Source: Streptosporangium brasiliense (lineage in GTDB: Bacteria > Actinomycetota > Actinomycetes > Streptosporangiales > Streptosporangiaceae). Taken from it: a stretch of DNA of 64,000 nucleotides. Under the pieces are notes generated by a model. It was not told where the DNA came from. It worked only from the letters and a program-made list of their open reading frames with translations, and did not search any database. Location of the stretch: assembly GCF_030811595.1 (NCBI RefSeq), contig NZ_JAUSRB010000002.1:6634001-6698000 (forward strand). The letters are read 5' to 3'. Shown in pieces: positions 50,025-58,397 of the stretch (its first letter is position 1; each line of letters starts with the position of its first letter). Made by a program: the position numbers and the translations under genes.

Positions 50025-50683
50025 GACATTTCCTCTTTCACTGCGCCGGCGCTGTGCCAGGCTCCTGGACGACGGTGGCGGACATGGAGTCCCTGTCGGC
50101 GCGCTGGAAACGGCCCTGCCCCATCCCTCTCGCACGCCCCCTGCCGGCTCAGTGGTAGCGCCGATCAGCGCAGGTCAGGTCCCGCAAGAACCGTTTGGAA
50201 TCAATTCCCCGCTGGTGGAAGGCCGCCACTTCGCGTTGATTAAAGATGGTGCTCTCAATGGATCAACGCATCACCATAGGTTGATCTTGCGGTGGCGGAG
50301 GCTTCCTCCTCCCGAACATGTCCTCAGCCGCCGACCAGCGACGCGGTCCTGTTCTCGGAAGTGCCGAGCTGGGGTTTCGCCTCTCAGCCGTGCATGTCCT
50401 CGGAAGTTGCGGCCGTCTCCGCTTCCGAGAACACGATCTTCTCGGAAGTCCGATGACCCGCGCGGACCGGCCCACTTTTGGGCTGGGGCCGCGTTCGGGA
50501 GGAGAATGCCTGATCGGAGGCGGCGGGCCGGTGGTGACGCCTCCGAGCCGGATACCGGACCACGCCCCAGCGGAGACATAGGGATTTTCTACATGAAGAG
50601 GCCGACTCCTCACACCGAAAGCCACTGCGCCGGCGAAAAGGACAGCATTTCCGCCGCTGGAATTCACTGGAAAGGGTAGGGAA
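50025..50683. other. 659-base gap with short dispersed repeats, no supported gene
   Basis: Holds the 10-mer TTCTCGGAAG at 50352-50361 and 50439-50448, a one-base variant at 50397-50406 and the inverse CTTCCGAGAA at 50422-50431, the last two copies forming a 10-bp-arm hairpin. It also holds a degenerate repeat shared with 53564-53604 and another shared with 55084-55121. No protein-like frame was seen. Confidence 0.6.
50246..50286 (+). repeat. dispersed repeat A, copy 1
   Basis: 41 bases with 31 matches to 53564-53604, same orientation, sharing CTCAATGG-N-TCAACGCA and TGATC. The second copy stands just before an IS30-like transposase start, so this may be a leftover insertion-sequence end. Confidence 0.5.
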
Positions 50684-51322
50684 ATGACCGACGCCAAAGC
50701 CGATTTCCTGTTCACCGCCCGCTCGGCCGCGGATCTGCTGCGCGATCCGGCGGTCGCCGCCGCCTGGAGCCGGCCGAGCGCGCTGCCGGAGTTCAGCGTG
50801 GCCGGTCTGGCGGGCCACCTGGCCTACCAGATCCTGGCCATTCCGCCACTTTTGACCAGCCCGGTGCCACAGGAGGAGACCGTAGCCCTGCTGGAGCACT
50901 ACAGCCGGGTGCGCTGGATCGGCGCGAGCCTCGACGACGACATCAACGTCCGCATCCGGCAGGGCGGCCAAGAGGTCTCGGCCGAAGGACACGCTGCACT
51001 GGTGACGCGCGTGGACCTGGCCCTCGAAGAACTGGACGGCTCCCTCGTCTCGGCGACGAACCGGCCGGTGCGCATCTCGCTGTGGGGACCGTGGTCGCTG
51101 ACGCTCGACGACATGCTGATCACCCGGATGATGGAACTCGCGGTCCACTCCGACGACCTGGCGGTCAGCGTGGGCGTCGAGACGCCCACCCTCCCACCCA
51201 GTGCCGTCGACACGGTGATCGGCCTGCTGGTCCGCCTGGCCGTACGCCGCCACGGCCCGACCGGCGTCCTGCGGGCGCTCAGCCGCGCCGAACGCGCCCC
51301 GGCCACCGTCGCCGCCTTCTGA
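50684..51322 (+). CDS. maleylpyruvate isomerase / DinB-fold protein (MDMPI N-terminal type)
   Basis: 212 residues. The N-terminal four-helix bundle resembles the mycothiol-dependent maleylpyruvate isomerase domain (SVAGLAGHLAYQILAIPPLL with the first metal His). The segment TRMMELAVHSDDLAVSVG carries the E-x2-H-x2-D-like pair usual in the fold, and the C-terminal VIGLLVRLAVRRHGPTGVLRALSRAERAP is typical of actinomycete members. Likely a metal- and mycothiol-dependent transferase or isomerase; substrate unknown. GGTAGGGAA precedes the ATG. An intact gene inside the decay zone. Confidence 0.8.
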   Translation: MTDAKADFLFTARSAADLLRDPAVAAAWSRPSALPEFSVAGLAGHLAYQILAIPPLLTSPVPQEETVALLEHYSRVRWIGASLDDDINVRIRQGGQEVSAEGHAALVTRVDLALEELDGSLVSATNRPVRISLWGPWSLTLDDMLITRMMELAVHSDDLAVSVGVETPTLPPSAVDTVIGLLVRLAVRRHGPTGVLRALSRAERAPATVAAF

Positions 51323-51695
51323 GGCCATCACACCGGTGATCCGCCCCCTGTACCGGCCAAGGGCGGCGCCGCTCAGTTCGGCGTCGCGCTGCCCGGGCAG
51401 GCCAGCCCGTCCGCCACGTCTGGAGCCCGGCAGGGGCACACGGAACAGTGCCCTCGCTTGTCCGACCTGCCTGATAACGATCATGTAGCGTCCGGCCGGA
51501 TGCGGGCCGCGGGCGGCGGGAATGGAGGGGTGCCGTTACTTACGCGCCCCCGTGCCCGCCGTCCCGCCGTCGTGATCGCCGCTCCGCCGGTGATGCGCGT
51601 GCCGCGCCCGGCGGCCTGTCAGCGACGTCCCGCCGTTCTGACCCTTGCCCTCCCTACCCTTCACCCGAGTTGCATCCTTCGAGAAAGGGCCCCCG
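51323..51695. other. 373-base gap without a supported gene
   Basis: Open frames exist but are proline/arginine-rich GC artefacts. No repeat or hairpin of note was seen. Confidence 0.5.
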
Positions 51696-52486
51696 GTGAG
51701 CGTTCCCGTGCGCCGCACCACCGCCCGCACCGCCACCCAGCTGGTCCAGGCCATGGACATCACCGCCGACCAGTTCGCCCGGGCCCACGCCGCCGGGCTC
51801 GTGCCCGACCCGGAGATGAAGACGCGCTGGTCCGGGCCGGTGGTGGACGACCTGGTCGCACGCCGCCAGGAGATCCTCGACGCGATCCTTGACGACCTGG
51901 ACGAGCAGCAGCTGCGCGAGGCCTTGGGCATGTCCTGGGACGACTGGAAACGCGCCCTGGAGGCCGACCCGATCCCAGCCCCGGACCGGGGCGATTACTG
52001 GACACGGCCGGCGGCCGACGCTCTCATCGCTCAAGCCGGCCGGTTGCGCGCTGAGATACCGCCGCAGCCGCTGGGCGCCACCCGGTGCGCCGCGCTGCTT
52101 GCCAGGGCGACCGGCGTAAAGGTCGACGTCGCCGACGTCCAGGCCTTGGCCGAGCTGGGCCATACCGAGATCGTCGACTGGTACGGGAAGTGGCCGCTGT
52201 ACGACGTCGGCCGCCTGCACGCCCTGATCGCCACCGAACAGGGACGCCGCCTGGTGGTCGACGTGGTGGCTGAGCGCACCGCGTGGCTGGCCGGCTCCCT
52301 CACCGCCGAACAAGCCGCCGCTGCCCTGGGCTGGCGCGAGACCGAACTGGCCCGCGTCGCCGCCGAGCGCGGTATCGCCCGCGGCCGGTTCGATCGCTAC
52401 AGCAGGACCGACATCGTCGCCCTGTCCGGCGACCAACACCCCAAGGTGGTGCGATCACCGCCGAGCGCATGCTCCGCCCCGGGTGA
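51696..52486 (+). pseudogene. helical hypothetical protein with one-base frameshift near its end
   Basis: The frame starts at GTG (MSVPVRRTTARTATQLVQAM) after AGAAAGGG. About 255 residues follow, made of repeated short helical modules of the kind ELGHTEIVDWYGKWPLYDVGRLHAL and LTAEQAAAALGWRETELARVAAERGI, which look like successive helix-turn-helix units. At about 52451 a base is missing (GTGGTGCG for GTGGTGGCG). With it restored the protein ends AITAERMLRPG at 52486; without it the frame runs on as antisense of the next gene to 53630. Family not recognised. Apart from the frameshift the gene looks intact. Confidence 0.6.
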
Positions 52487-52583
52487 CCGCTGCTGCTCAG
52501 CGGCCCCGAACCTGGCGGGTTCCCGGGCAGATGCGAACGGCCATCCCTCGCTGCTGTTCGTCAAGGCTTCCTCTCCCCGGTCG

Positions 52584-53525
52584 TCAGGCGGACCAGCGGA
52601 TGGGATGCCCAGAGGGGTCGGTGGTGAGCCATGTTCCGTCACCGAGCGGCTGGAGGTCATCGGCATGTCCGGCGTTGGGGGCCAGCTCCGCCCCGACGCG
52701 GCCTGTGGGAACGTTGACCCGGTAGTGGCGGAACCATTCCTGCCCATCCTCGTCCTCGCCCACCAAGGTGACGACGGCTACGTCCGGGGAGAGGTAGCCG
52801 CCACTCCACTCCAGGAACACCTCGTCCGGATCATGGCCGAAGTCCCCGACCTGCAACGCCACCGCCACCTCGCCGCCGGGGTAGAAGTGAAAGGCTACGT
52901 CAGCCTGTCCGTGATCGACCGTCATGAACTGCTGCCCGTCGGGCGCCAGATCGATCAGAATCCGGTCCACCCACGGATAGCGGACGGGAGCCAGCCGTCC
53001 GTCGGCCAGGGCGGCCCGGTAGATGATCGAGCCGTCCTGGCCCTCGCCAACGTTCAGGAGGACATGCCCGTCGCTCGGATGCCGGTACTGCCGGCCACCG
53101 TGCCCGACGGTCTCCAGATCCGACTGAGCCATTACCGCTCCGCTTTCGGCGTCGAGCACGGCCCACTGGTCCGGCCGGCCTCGGTCGGCCATGACATCTG
53201 GCCGATAGATCCATACTCTGCGGTCGTCCAGCGACAGAACACATCCTGGCTGGTGCCCGTGCCGCTGATGCGAGAACGGGTCGAACGCGGTCCGCCACCG
53301 CTCGTCTCCAGAACTCGTCACGCAAACGACCCCGTTCAGCGTCGTGTAGACAGCCCAACCAAGATCCACCGACGCGGCATGCTCGATGACGTCATCTCCA
53401 GGGCGCGGTGCGAAGACCACGGCCGGCGTCAGGACACCCAGAGAGGGAGATGCCAAGTCATAGACGCAGATCTGCCCGCCGACGAGCCGCGTGATGATCT
53501 GCAAGGAGCGAGGGGGCTGAACCAT
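52584..53525 (-). CDS. beta-propeller-like hypothetical protein
   Basis: 313 residues built of repeated strands (VDLGWAVYTTLNGVVCVTSSGDERWRTAF, RRVWIYRPDV..., DQWAVLDAESGAVMAQSDL, DGHVLLNVGEGQDGSIIYRAAL, GDGTWLTTDPSGHPIRWSA), the look of a WD/PQQ-type propeller. No signal peptide. No enzyme motif. Probably a binding or scaffold protein. It is convergent with the frameshifted gene to its left. Confidence 0.75.
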   Translation of the reverse strand: MVQPPRSLQIITRLVGGQICVYDLASPSLGVLTPAVVFAPRPGDDVIEHAASVDLGWAVYTTLNGVVCVTSSGDERWRTAFDPFSHQRHGHQPGCVLSLDDRRVWIYRPDVMADRGRPDQWAVLDAESGAVMAQSDLETVGHGGRQYRHPSDGHVLLNVGEGQDGSIIYRAALADGRLAPVRYPWVDRILIDLAPDGQQFMTVDHGQADVAFHFYPGGEVAVALQVGDFGHDPDEVFLEWSGGYLSPDVAVVTLVGEDEDGQEWFRHYRVNVPTGRVGAELAPNAGHADDLQPLGDGTWLTTDPSGHPIRWSA

Positions 53526-53563
53526 GCCGGGAGGTTAGCGCCTTCACGAACCTTCAAGAAACC

Positions 53564-53604
53564 ATGGCACCCTCAATGGGTCAACGCACCGCCCATGGAT
53601 GATC
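53564..53604 (+). repeat. dispersed repeat A, copy 2
   Basis: 31 of 41 bases match 50246-50286. It lies 19 bases before the start of the IS30-like fragment and may be the element's end. Confidence 0.5.
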
Positions 53605-53622
53605 ATGTAGCCGTGGAGGTAT

Positions 53623-53750
53623 GTGCGTGACTACGGGTTTTCACCCGCTCAGCAAGACGAGATCTGGCGGCGCCGGCGCGATGGGGAATCCTTCAGCTTG
53701 ATGGGCCGGGCGCTGGGCGCCCCGATGCATCACGTCCGGCGCTTTCTCTT
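53623..53750 (+). pseudogene. IS30-like transposase N-terminal fragment
   Basis: Reads MRDYGFSPAQQDEIWRRRRD then GESFSLMGRALGAPMHHVRRF from a GTG start, the N-terminal helix-turn-helix of IS30-group transposases. It breaks off at about 53750, where the S8 peptidase remnant begins on the other strand. Confidence 0.7.
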
Positions 53751-53751
53751 T

Positions 53752-54170
53752 GTCGGGTCCCGCTGCACGATGACCTGGGTGGCCTCCTCAGTGGCACCGC
53801 CCTTGGCAGTGTTCACGGCAGCGTCCGCCAGCAGGCTGACATTGAACAGATTACGATCCAGGCGCCCCGGCACGAAGCCGGCTACGTCATCCGGGATGAC
53901 GTACATCTGATCGTCCAGCTCGTACTGGTCGAAGCCGGGAACGTGACCGTCCTTCCGGGCCGCGGGATCGATGGTCGCGCTCTGACGTCCGTCGGACGTC
54001 TTCACAACAGTGACACGGTCGCCGGTGATGAGAGTGACCGTGGCCGACGAGGCCGGACCACTGACGCATCACCCTGAACCCCTGTCTCCAGCGGTGTCGA
54101 CCCCGGTGGAGCTGCACTCGACGGGGAAGCGCCCAGCGTGGAGACGACCAGGGCGGTCGCCGGCACGACT
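53752..54170 (-). pseudogene. N-terminal remnant of a secreted S8-type peptidase
   Basis: The minus strand gives a signal-peptide-like piece (PATALVVSTLGASPSSAAPP) and, after a frame change near 54040, ATVTLITGDRVTVVKTSDGR, then HVPGFDQYELDDQMYVIPDD and GRLDRNLFNVSLL. This is the propeptide of actinomycete S8 peptidases, which carries VTLITGDRV. The catalytic domain is missing. It is cut by the IS30-like fragment. Confidence 0.7.
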
Positions 54171-54323
54171 ACGGACGAGATTCAACGGTTGGGCACGTTG
54201 TCCCCTTACGATCGATAGCCAGTCCCTCCTGACTCGCGCTGAATGCGCAGACTCTTGCAGTGGCTCCCACCCACGGGATAGCCCGTTGGCATGTCGCTAT
54301 GTGGACAATGGCTACAACGCGAC

Positions 54324-54920
54324 ATGCTGTCCGACTTAGGCCTCACCGCGGACGAAGAGGCGGTGTGCCTGACGCTCGTGGAGCTCGGCTCCGCAACCCC
54401 TGACGACTTGGCTCGGCACCTGATGGGTGAGTCCCACGATGCTCGAGTGGCGACGGCCATCCGTTCTCTGCTCAGATGCCCGAAAGGACGCGGGAGATCG
54501 CCCTCAGCGTCGAGGCGGGAGAGGAGCCGCGGTTCACACCCGCGCTTCCCCTCAGACTGATGGTGGTCGACCGGGGCGTGGCCTTCATGAACGGGGTCCG
54601 TGGCGGGTCCCTGATCGACCCGCTCGTGGTCATCAAGGCAGGCCCGATGGTCGACGCCGTGGTCGTGGCGTTCGAGGGCACATGGGCCAAGGCCATCCCA
54701 TCGCCAGATGCCGCTGTCCGCAACACACGGCGCGACGAGCGCGATCTGCTGGATCTCCTGGATCTCCTGGGTCGCCGGCATGACCGACGAGTCGATCGCG
54801 CACCGGCTCGGTATCAGCAAGCGGACTGTGCAGCGGTGTGTGACCGACTTCGCCAAGAAGTTGGACGCCCAGACGCGCTTCCAGACCGGAGTCCAGGCCG
54901 CACGCCAGGGCTGGCTCTGA
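54324..54920 (+). pseudogene. LuxR/TrmB-type regulator broken by frameshifts
   Basis: Three frames in order: MLSDLGLTADEEAVCLTLVE ... VATAIRSLL (TrmB-like winged helix), then LRLMVVDRGVAFM ... VVIKAGPMVDAVVVAFEGTWA (phospholipase-like/sensor middle), then GMTDESIAHRLGISKRTVQRC ... GVQAARQGWL to the stop, the LuxR helix-turn-helix. Two or more frameshifts. A known actinomycete regulator layout, here dead. Confidence 0.75.
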
Positions 54921-55119
54921 GCCAGTTCGTCGGTGGAACGCGCCTGCCCTGGTGCCCGTCTCCTGCTCGACGCCGTCGAGCAGGGCACCTGGACCCACCA
55001 GGCATCCCCGGCCTGGGGCACCCGCATCCCCGGGACTACAGGGTGGCCACCTCCGCGAGCACGCCAAACCAAGATCGATCTCTACTTTGGGGCTGGGGTC
55101 AGTTTCGGGAGCGGAGGGC

Positions 55120-55845
55120 CTATACGGACAGTCGATCCAGCCATTCCGTCAGTAGCCGCTGTTCAGCGTGACTAAGAACGTTCTGGTCGGGCAATGCGGC
55201 GCGCAGGGCTCGGGCGGCGCCGGCCGGGCCCTGTTCCTGCACGGCCGCTTCCTGGGTGGTGACAGCAGTGATCATTGCTTCGCGCAGCGCGAGGAGGAGG
55301 GCGGGGTTACGCTGGGGCTCGGGCAGGGACAGCCAGGTCAGGACGGCGCCGCGTGCGGTGGCGTGGATGATCTGGGCCGCGAGATTCTCCTCGACGCGCA
55401 GCAAGCCTGTGAGGGCCAGGCGGCGGATGCGCTCCATGAGGTGTTCGAGGCCGGCTCGGAAAGCGGTGGTGGACCTGGCGGGCTCGGCGTACATCAGCGC
55501 GTACAGCGCGGGGTTGGCCAGTCCGAACTCGACCGCGATGTCCCAGCCGACGCGTAGCTCCTTGATCGGGTCGTTCGGGTCCGGGTCGAGGTGCTTGGCG
55601 GCCAGGAACCGGGTGAAGCCGTGTTCGGCCACGGCGTCAAGCAGCCCCTCCTTGTCACCGAACAGCCGGTACAGGGCCGGTGGTTGCAGTCCAGCGGCGT
55701 CGGCGACCGCGCGAGTGGTGATCGCGTCACGGCCCTTGCGTTCCAGCAGGCCGATCGCAACGTCGATGATCCGGCGGCGGGTCTGCTCGCGCGCTGCGGC
55801 GTTGGGCTCCGCGGCAAGCCCTGCGGGGCTCGGGTCAACCGGCAT
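55120..55845 (-). CDS. TetR-family repressor, divergent from amidohydrolase
   Basis: 241 residues. Helix-turn-helix at ~20-70 (REQTRRRIIDVAIGLLERKGRDAITTRAVADAAGLQPPALYRLFGDKEGLL). The C-terminal domain (NPALYALMYAEPARSTTAFRAGLEHLMERIRRL) is of the TetR_C_33-like type. The ATG directly touches the palindrome TTATCAATGATAA. Probably represses the amidohydrolase gene and itself. Confidence 0.9.
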   Translation of the reverse strand: MPVDPSPAGLAAEPNAAAREQTRRRIIDVAIGLLERKGRDAITTRAVADAAGLQPPALYRLFGDKEGLLDAVAEHGFTRFLAAKHLDPDPNDPIKELRVGWDIAVEFGLANPALYALMYAEPARSTTAFRAGLEHLMERIRRLALTGLLRVEENLAAQIIHATARGAVLTWLSLPEPQRNPALLLALREAMITAVTTQEAAVQEQGPAGAARALRAALPDQNVLSHAEQRLLTEWLDRLSV

Positions 55846-55858
55846 TTATCAATGATAA
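55846..55858. promoter_or_regulatory. TetR operator, first of three related sites
   Basis: Perfect 6-1-6 palindrome TTATCA-A-TGATAA next to the TetR start. Looser copies follow at 55881-55893 (TTATCAACGTTAA) and around 55912-55929 (GTTAGTAACGATGATAAC), all in the gap to the amidohydrolase. The gap is far more AT-rich than its surroundings. Confidence 0.65.
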
Positions 55859-55972
55859 CACCGTCCGAGTACCCGCGATATTATCAACGTTAACAGATCT
55901 ATGTTGACGACGTTAGTAACGATGATAACGTGTCCACACTTCCGTCGGAAACACCGTGCAAGGAGCATGACC

Positions 55973-57010
55973 ATGCCCGACCGTCTGCGGATCATCGGAG
56001 TGGAAGAGACCGTTGTCGTACCCGCCGTCTACGAGGCGTACCAGCGGGCCGGATCGCCACAGATCCCCGCCCGCGGCTTCGGCGACAGCCCGATCGCCAG
56101 GAACCTGCGCGAGGCCGGCGAGCAGCGGCTGGCCCACATGGACGACCAGGGCATCGACGTCGCCGTGCTGTCCCTGTCCTCGCCCGGCGTGCAGGACCTG
56201 CCCGAGGCCGACGCGATCACGGTGGCCCGCGAGGCCAACGACCAGCTCGCGGAGATCGTCGCCTCGCGGCCCGACCGTTTCCAGGCGTTCGCCGCGATCC
56301 CCACCCAGTCGCCGGCCGCGGCCGCGGCCGAGCTGGAGCGCGCGGTGGGCGAGCTGGGCTTCCCCGGCGCCATGCTGTACGGCCGCACCGGGGACAAACT
56401 GGCCGACCACCCGGACAACGACGAGCTGTACGCCACTGCCGAGCGGCTCGGTGTGCCGCTGCACTTCCACCCGCAGACGCCGGTCCAGCCGGTGATCGAC
56501 GCCTACTACTCCGACATCGGCCCGATCGGCACGCCGCTGGCCGGAGCGGCAATCGGCTGGTACTACGACCTGGGCGTGCAGTACCTGCGGATGATCTTCT
56601 CGGGTGTCTTCGACCGGTTCCCCGACCTGCAGGTGATCGCTGGGCACTGGGGCGAGGTCGTCATGTTCTACCTCGACCACACCGGATTCTTCGCCGAGGC
56701 CGGCGACCTTCAGCGGCCGCTCGCGGACTACTTCAAGCAGAACTTCTGGGTCGCGGGCAGCGGCACCAACAGCCCCCGCTACCTGCGCTGGACCGCCGAG
56801 GTCATGGGCACCGACCGGATGCTGTACTCCACCGACTACCCCTTCACCTACGGCTTCCGCCCAGGCGGCTTCCCCTATGTCGACACCAGCAACGGCGCCG
56901 CCCGCTCCTTCCTGGAGGACGCGCCCTTCACCGACGAGCAGAAGGCCGACATCGCCCACCGTAACTGGGAACGCCTCACCGCCCGCGCGGCCGAACGCCC
57001 GGCCGCCTGA
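55973..57010 (+). CDS. amidohydrolase-family (ACMSD/dihydroxybenzoate decarboxylase-like) enzyme
   Basis: 345 residues. Opens RLRIIGVEETVVVPAVYEAY with Glu at the first metal site, as in 2,3-dihydroxybenzoate and gamma-resorcylate decarboxylases. Later ligands: His in PLHFHPQTP, His in VIAGHWGEV, Asp in YSTDYPF. The segment QRLAHMDDQGIDVAVLSLSSPGVQ is also standard. It probably decarboxylates or hydrolyses an aromatic acid. AAGGAG lies 7 bases before the chosen ATG; another ATG two codons earlier is too close to it. Under the divergent TetR. Confidence 0.9.
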   Translation: MPDRLRIIGVEETVVVPAVYEAYQRAGSPQIPARGFGDSPIARNLREAGEQRLAHMDDQGIDVAVLSLSSPGVQDLPEADAITVAREANDQLAEIVASRPDRFQAFAAIPTQSPAAAAAELERAVGELGFPGAMLYGRTGDKLADHPDNDELYATAERLGVPLHFHPQTPVQPVIDAYYSDIGPIGTPLAGAAIGWYYDLGVQYLRMIFSGVFDRFPDLQVIAGHWGEVVMFYLDHTGFFAEAGDLQRPLADYFKQNFWVAGSGTNSPRYLRWTAEVMGTDRMLYSTDYPFTYGFRPGGFPYVDTSNGAARSFLEDAPFTDEQKADIAHRNWERLTARAAERPAA

Positions 57011-57217
57011 GACGACCGACCGCCGGAAGGGGGCCCGCGGGCAGCGGTGGGTGGCGTTCGTCGCGGTCGTCGTGCCGTCCACGACGCTGCCCCTGACACC
57101 GCGGCCCTTGGACGGCATCGCTGTGATCACAGTCGGGGCTGGATGCCACCCGCGAGCAGTCCGCCGGCTGCCTCGCCCGGACGGACCAGCCACTGATCCT
57201 GGAGCCGTCCGGGCCGG

Positions 57218-58132
57218 TTACCCGCCATGCGCTTGACGCGCGGCCTGCGCGGTGACGCGTTCAACGGCCTGGACGGCGACATCGGGCTGGTCGACGAAGA
57301 TGTAGTGGCCGCTGTCCGCGGCCGTGCTCAACTTGCCGCCGCTGGACAGCGCGAGCCATTTGCGCTGGCCCGCGGCCCACGCCTGCTCCAGGCGCGGCCC
57401 GTACCCGGGGACGGCCGCGAGGTACTGCTTCCCGTGCTGGATCACCTCCACCGGGATGTTCCCTGCGGAACGGACCTTGCCGTCGGTGATGACGAGCTTC
57501 TCCGGGTTCTCGCCCCGGAACATCGCCAGGTTCTGTGCGCGCAACTCGGCCGCCGGGCCGGTGGCGGACTCGGGGATCGCCTTCGTGATGTCGTCCACCA
57601 TGGTGGGCGGGGTGGCGTCCATCAGGACCAGCCCCTTGACCCTGTCCTGGTGGTCGGGGGCGTACCTGGCGGCGATCAGCCCGCCCAGCGAGTGCCCGGC
57701 CAGGACGACCGGGCCGTCACCGGCGACGCGGTCGAGCACCCCGGTCAGGATCTTGCCGGTGCTGGAGAAGCTCTGAGGGCCGTCCGGCTGGTCGCTCGCG
57801 CCCGCGCCGAGCCGGTCGTAGGAACAGACCCGGTTCTGCTTGCTCAGCGTCTTCTGGATGGCGGCCAGCTTGTCCAGCCCATCGCCTCCCCCGTGCATCA
57901 GGACGATGACCGGGCTGCCCTTCTCCGGGTCGCCCGAGCAGGACACGTTCACCGACCGGCCCGCGACATCGATCTTCTCGGTCCCGGAGATCGGGGCGGC
58001 ATCGGCTGTCCGCGTGGCGGGGGCGAAGGGGTCCCAGTTCTCCACCGCGTCGCCGTCGCAGCCGGCGACCCCCGTGCCGAGCACGGTGCAGCACAGCGCG
58101 GCCGCAACGGATGTCTTGATCTTGCGGAGCAT
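57218..58132 (-). CDS. alpha/beta hydrolase lipoprotein
   Basis: 304 residues. Signal peptide with lipobox VAGC at about residue 24. The hydrolase core has the oxyanion HGGGDG, nucleophile Ser in VLAGHSLGGLIAARYAP, acid in LVLMDATPP and His in ADSGHYIFVDQPD. Extracellular, membrane-tethered esterase or lipase-like enzyme. GGAGG just before the ATG. It is divergent from the CPBP protease operon, and the gap contains the 124-bp palindrome, so the two are probably controlled together. Confidence 0.88.
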   Translation of the reverse strand: MLRKIKTSVAAALCCTVLGTGVAGCDGDAVENWDPFAPATRTADAAPISGTEKIDVAGRSVNVSCSGDPEKGSPVIVLMHGGGDGLDKLAAIQKTLSKQNRVCSYDRLGAGASDQPDGPQSFSSTGKILTGVLDRVAGDGPVVLAGHSLGGLIAARYAPDHQDRVKGLVLMDATPPTMVDDITKAIPESATGPAAELRAQNLAMFRGENPEKLVITDGKVRSAGNIPVEVIQHGKQYLAAVPGYGPRLEQAWAAGQRKWLALSSGGKLSTAADSGHYIFVDQPDVAVQAVERVTAQAARQAHGG

Positions 58133-58219
58133 GAGGTCCTCCAGTAAGGGAGCCGGCGCCGGGATGACGCGCACGGCGGTGCAGCGGGGAAGGCGGACGG
58201 AGCACCGTGGCCGCGTCGT

Positions 58220-58343
58220 AACGCTACGGATCGGGCGGTCCAGGATCGTCCCCGCACGGTGGACATTCGCCTGTCCCCCGTGCGAGCTACCGGCGAGTGT
58301 CCACCGTGCGGGGACGATTCCGGACCGCCGGATCCCTAGCGTT
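58220..58343. repeat. 124-bp near-perfect palindrome between divergent genes
   Basis: Arms 58220-58265 and 58298-58343 match at 42 of 46 bases, with a 32-base centre whose ends (TCGCC and GGCGA) continue the symmetry. Each arm includes CGTCCCCGCACGGTGGACA. It lies 88 bases from the lipoprotein hydrolase start and 55 from the CPBP start, so both genes have the same upstream sequence. Likely a duplicated promoter/operator; a small mobile palindrome is the alternative. Confidence 0.85.
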
Positions 58344-58397
58344 TCCCGGCGTAGCGGCGGCGCCCCGTCGCGGAGTCCCCCACGTAAGGGAGTCGTC

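Noticed and set aside
52487-53630. Extension of the 51696 reading frame to 53630
   Set aside because: This part is antisense to the propeller gene and arises only after a one-base deletion near 52451.
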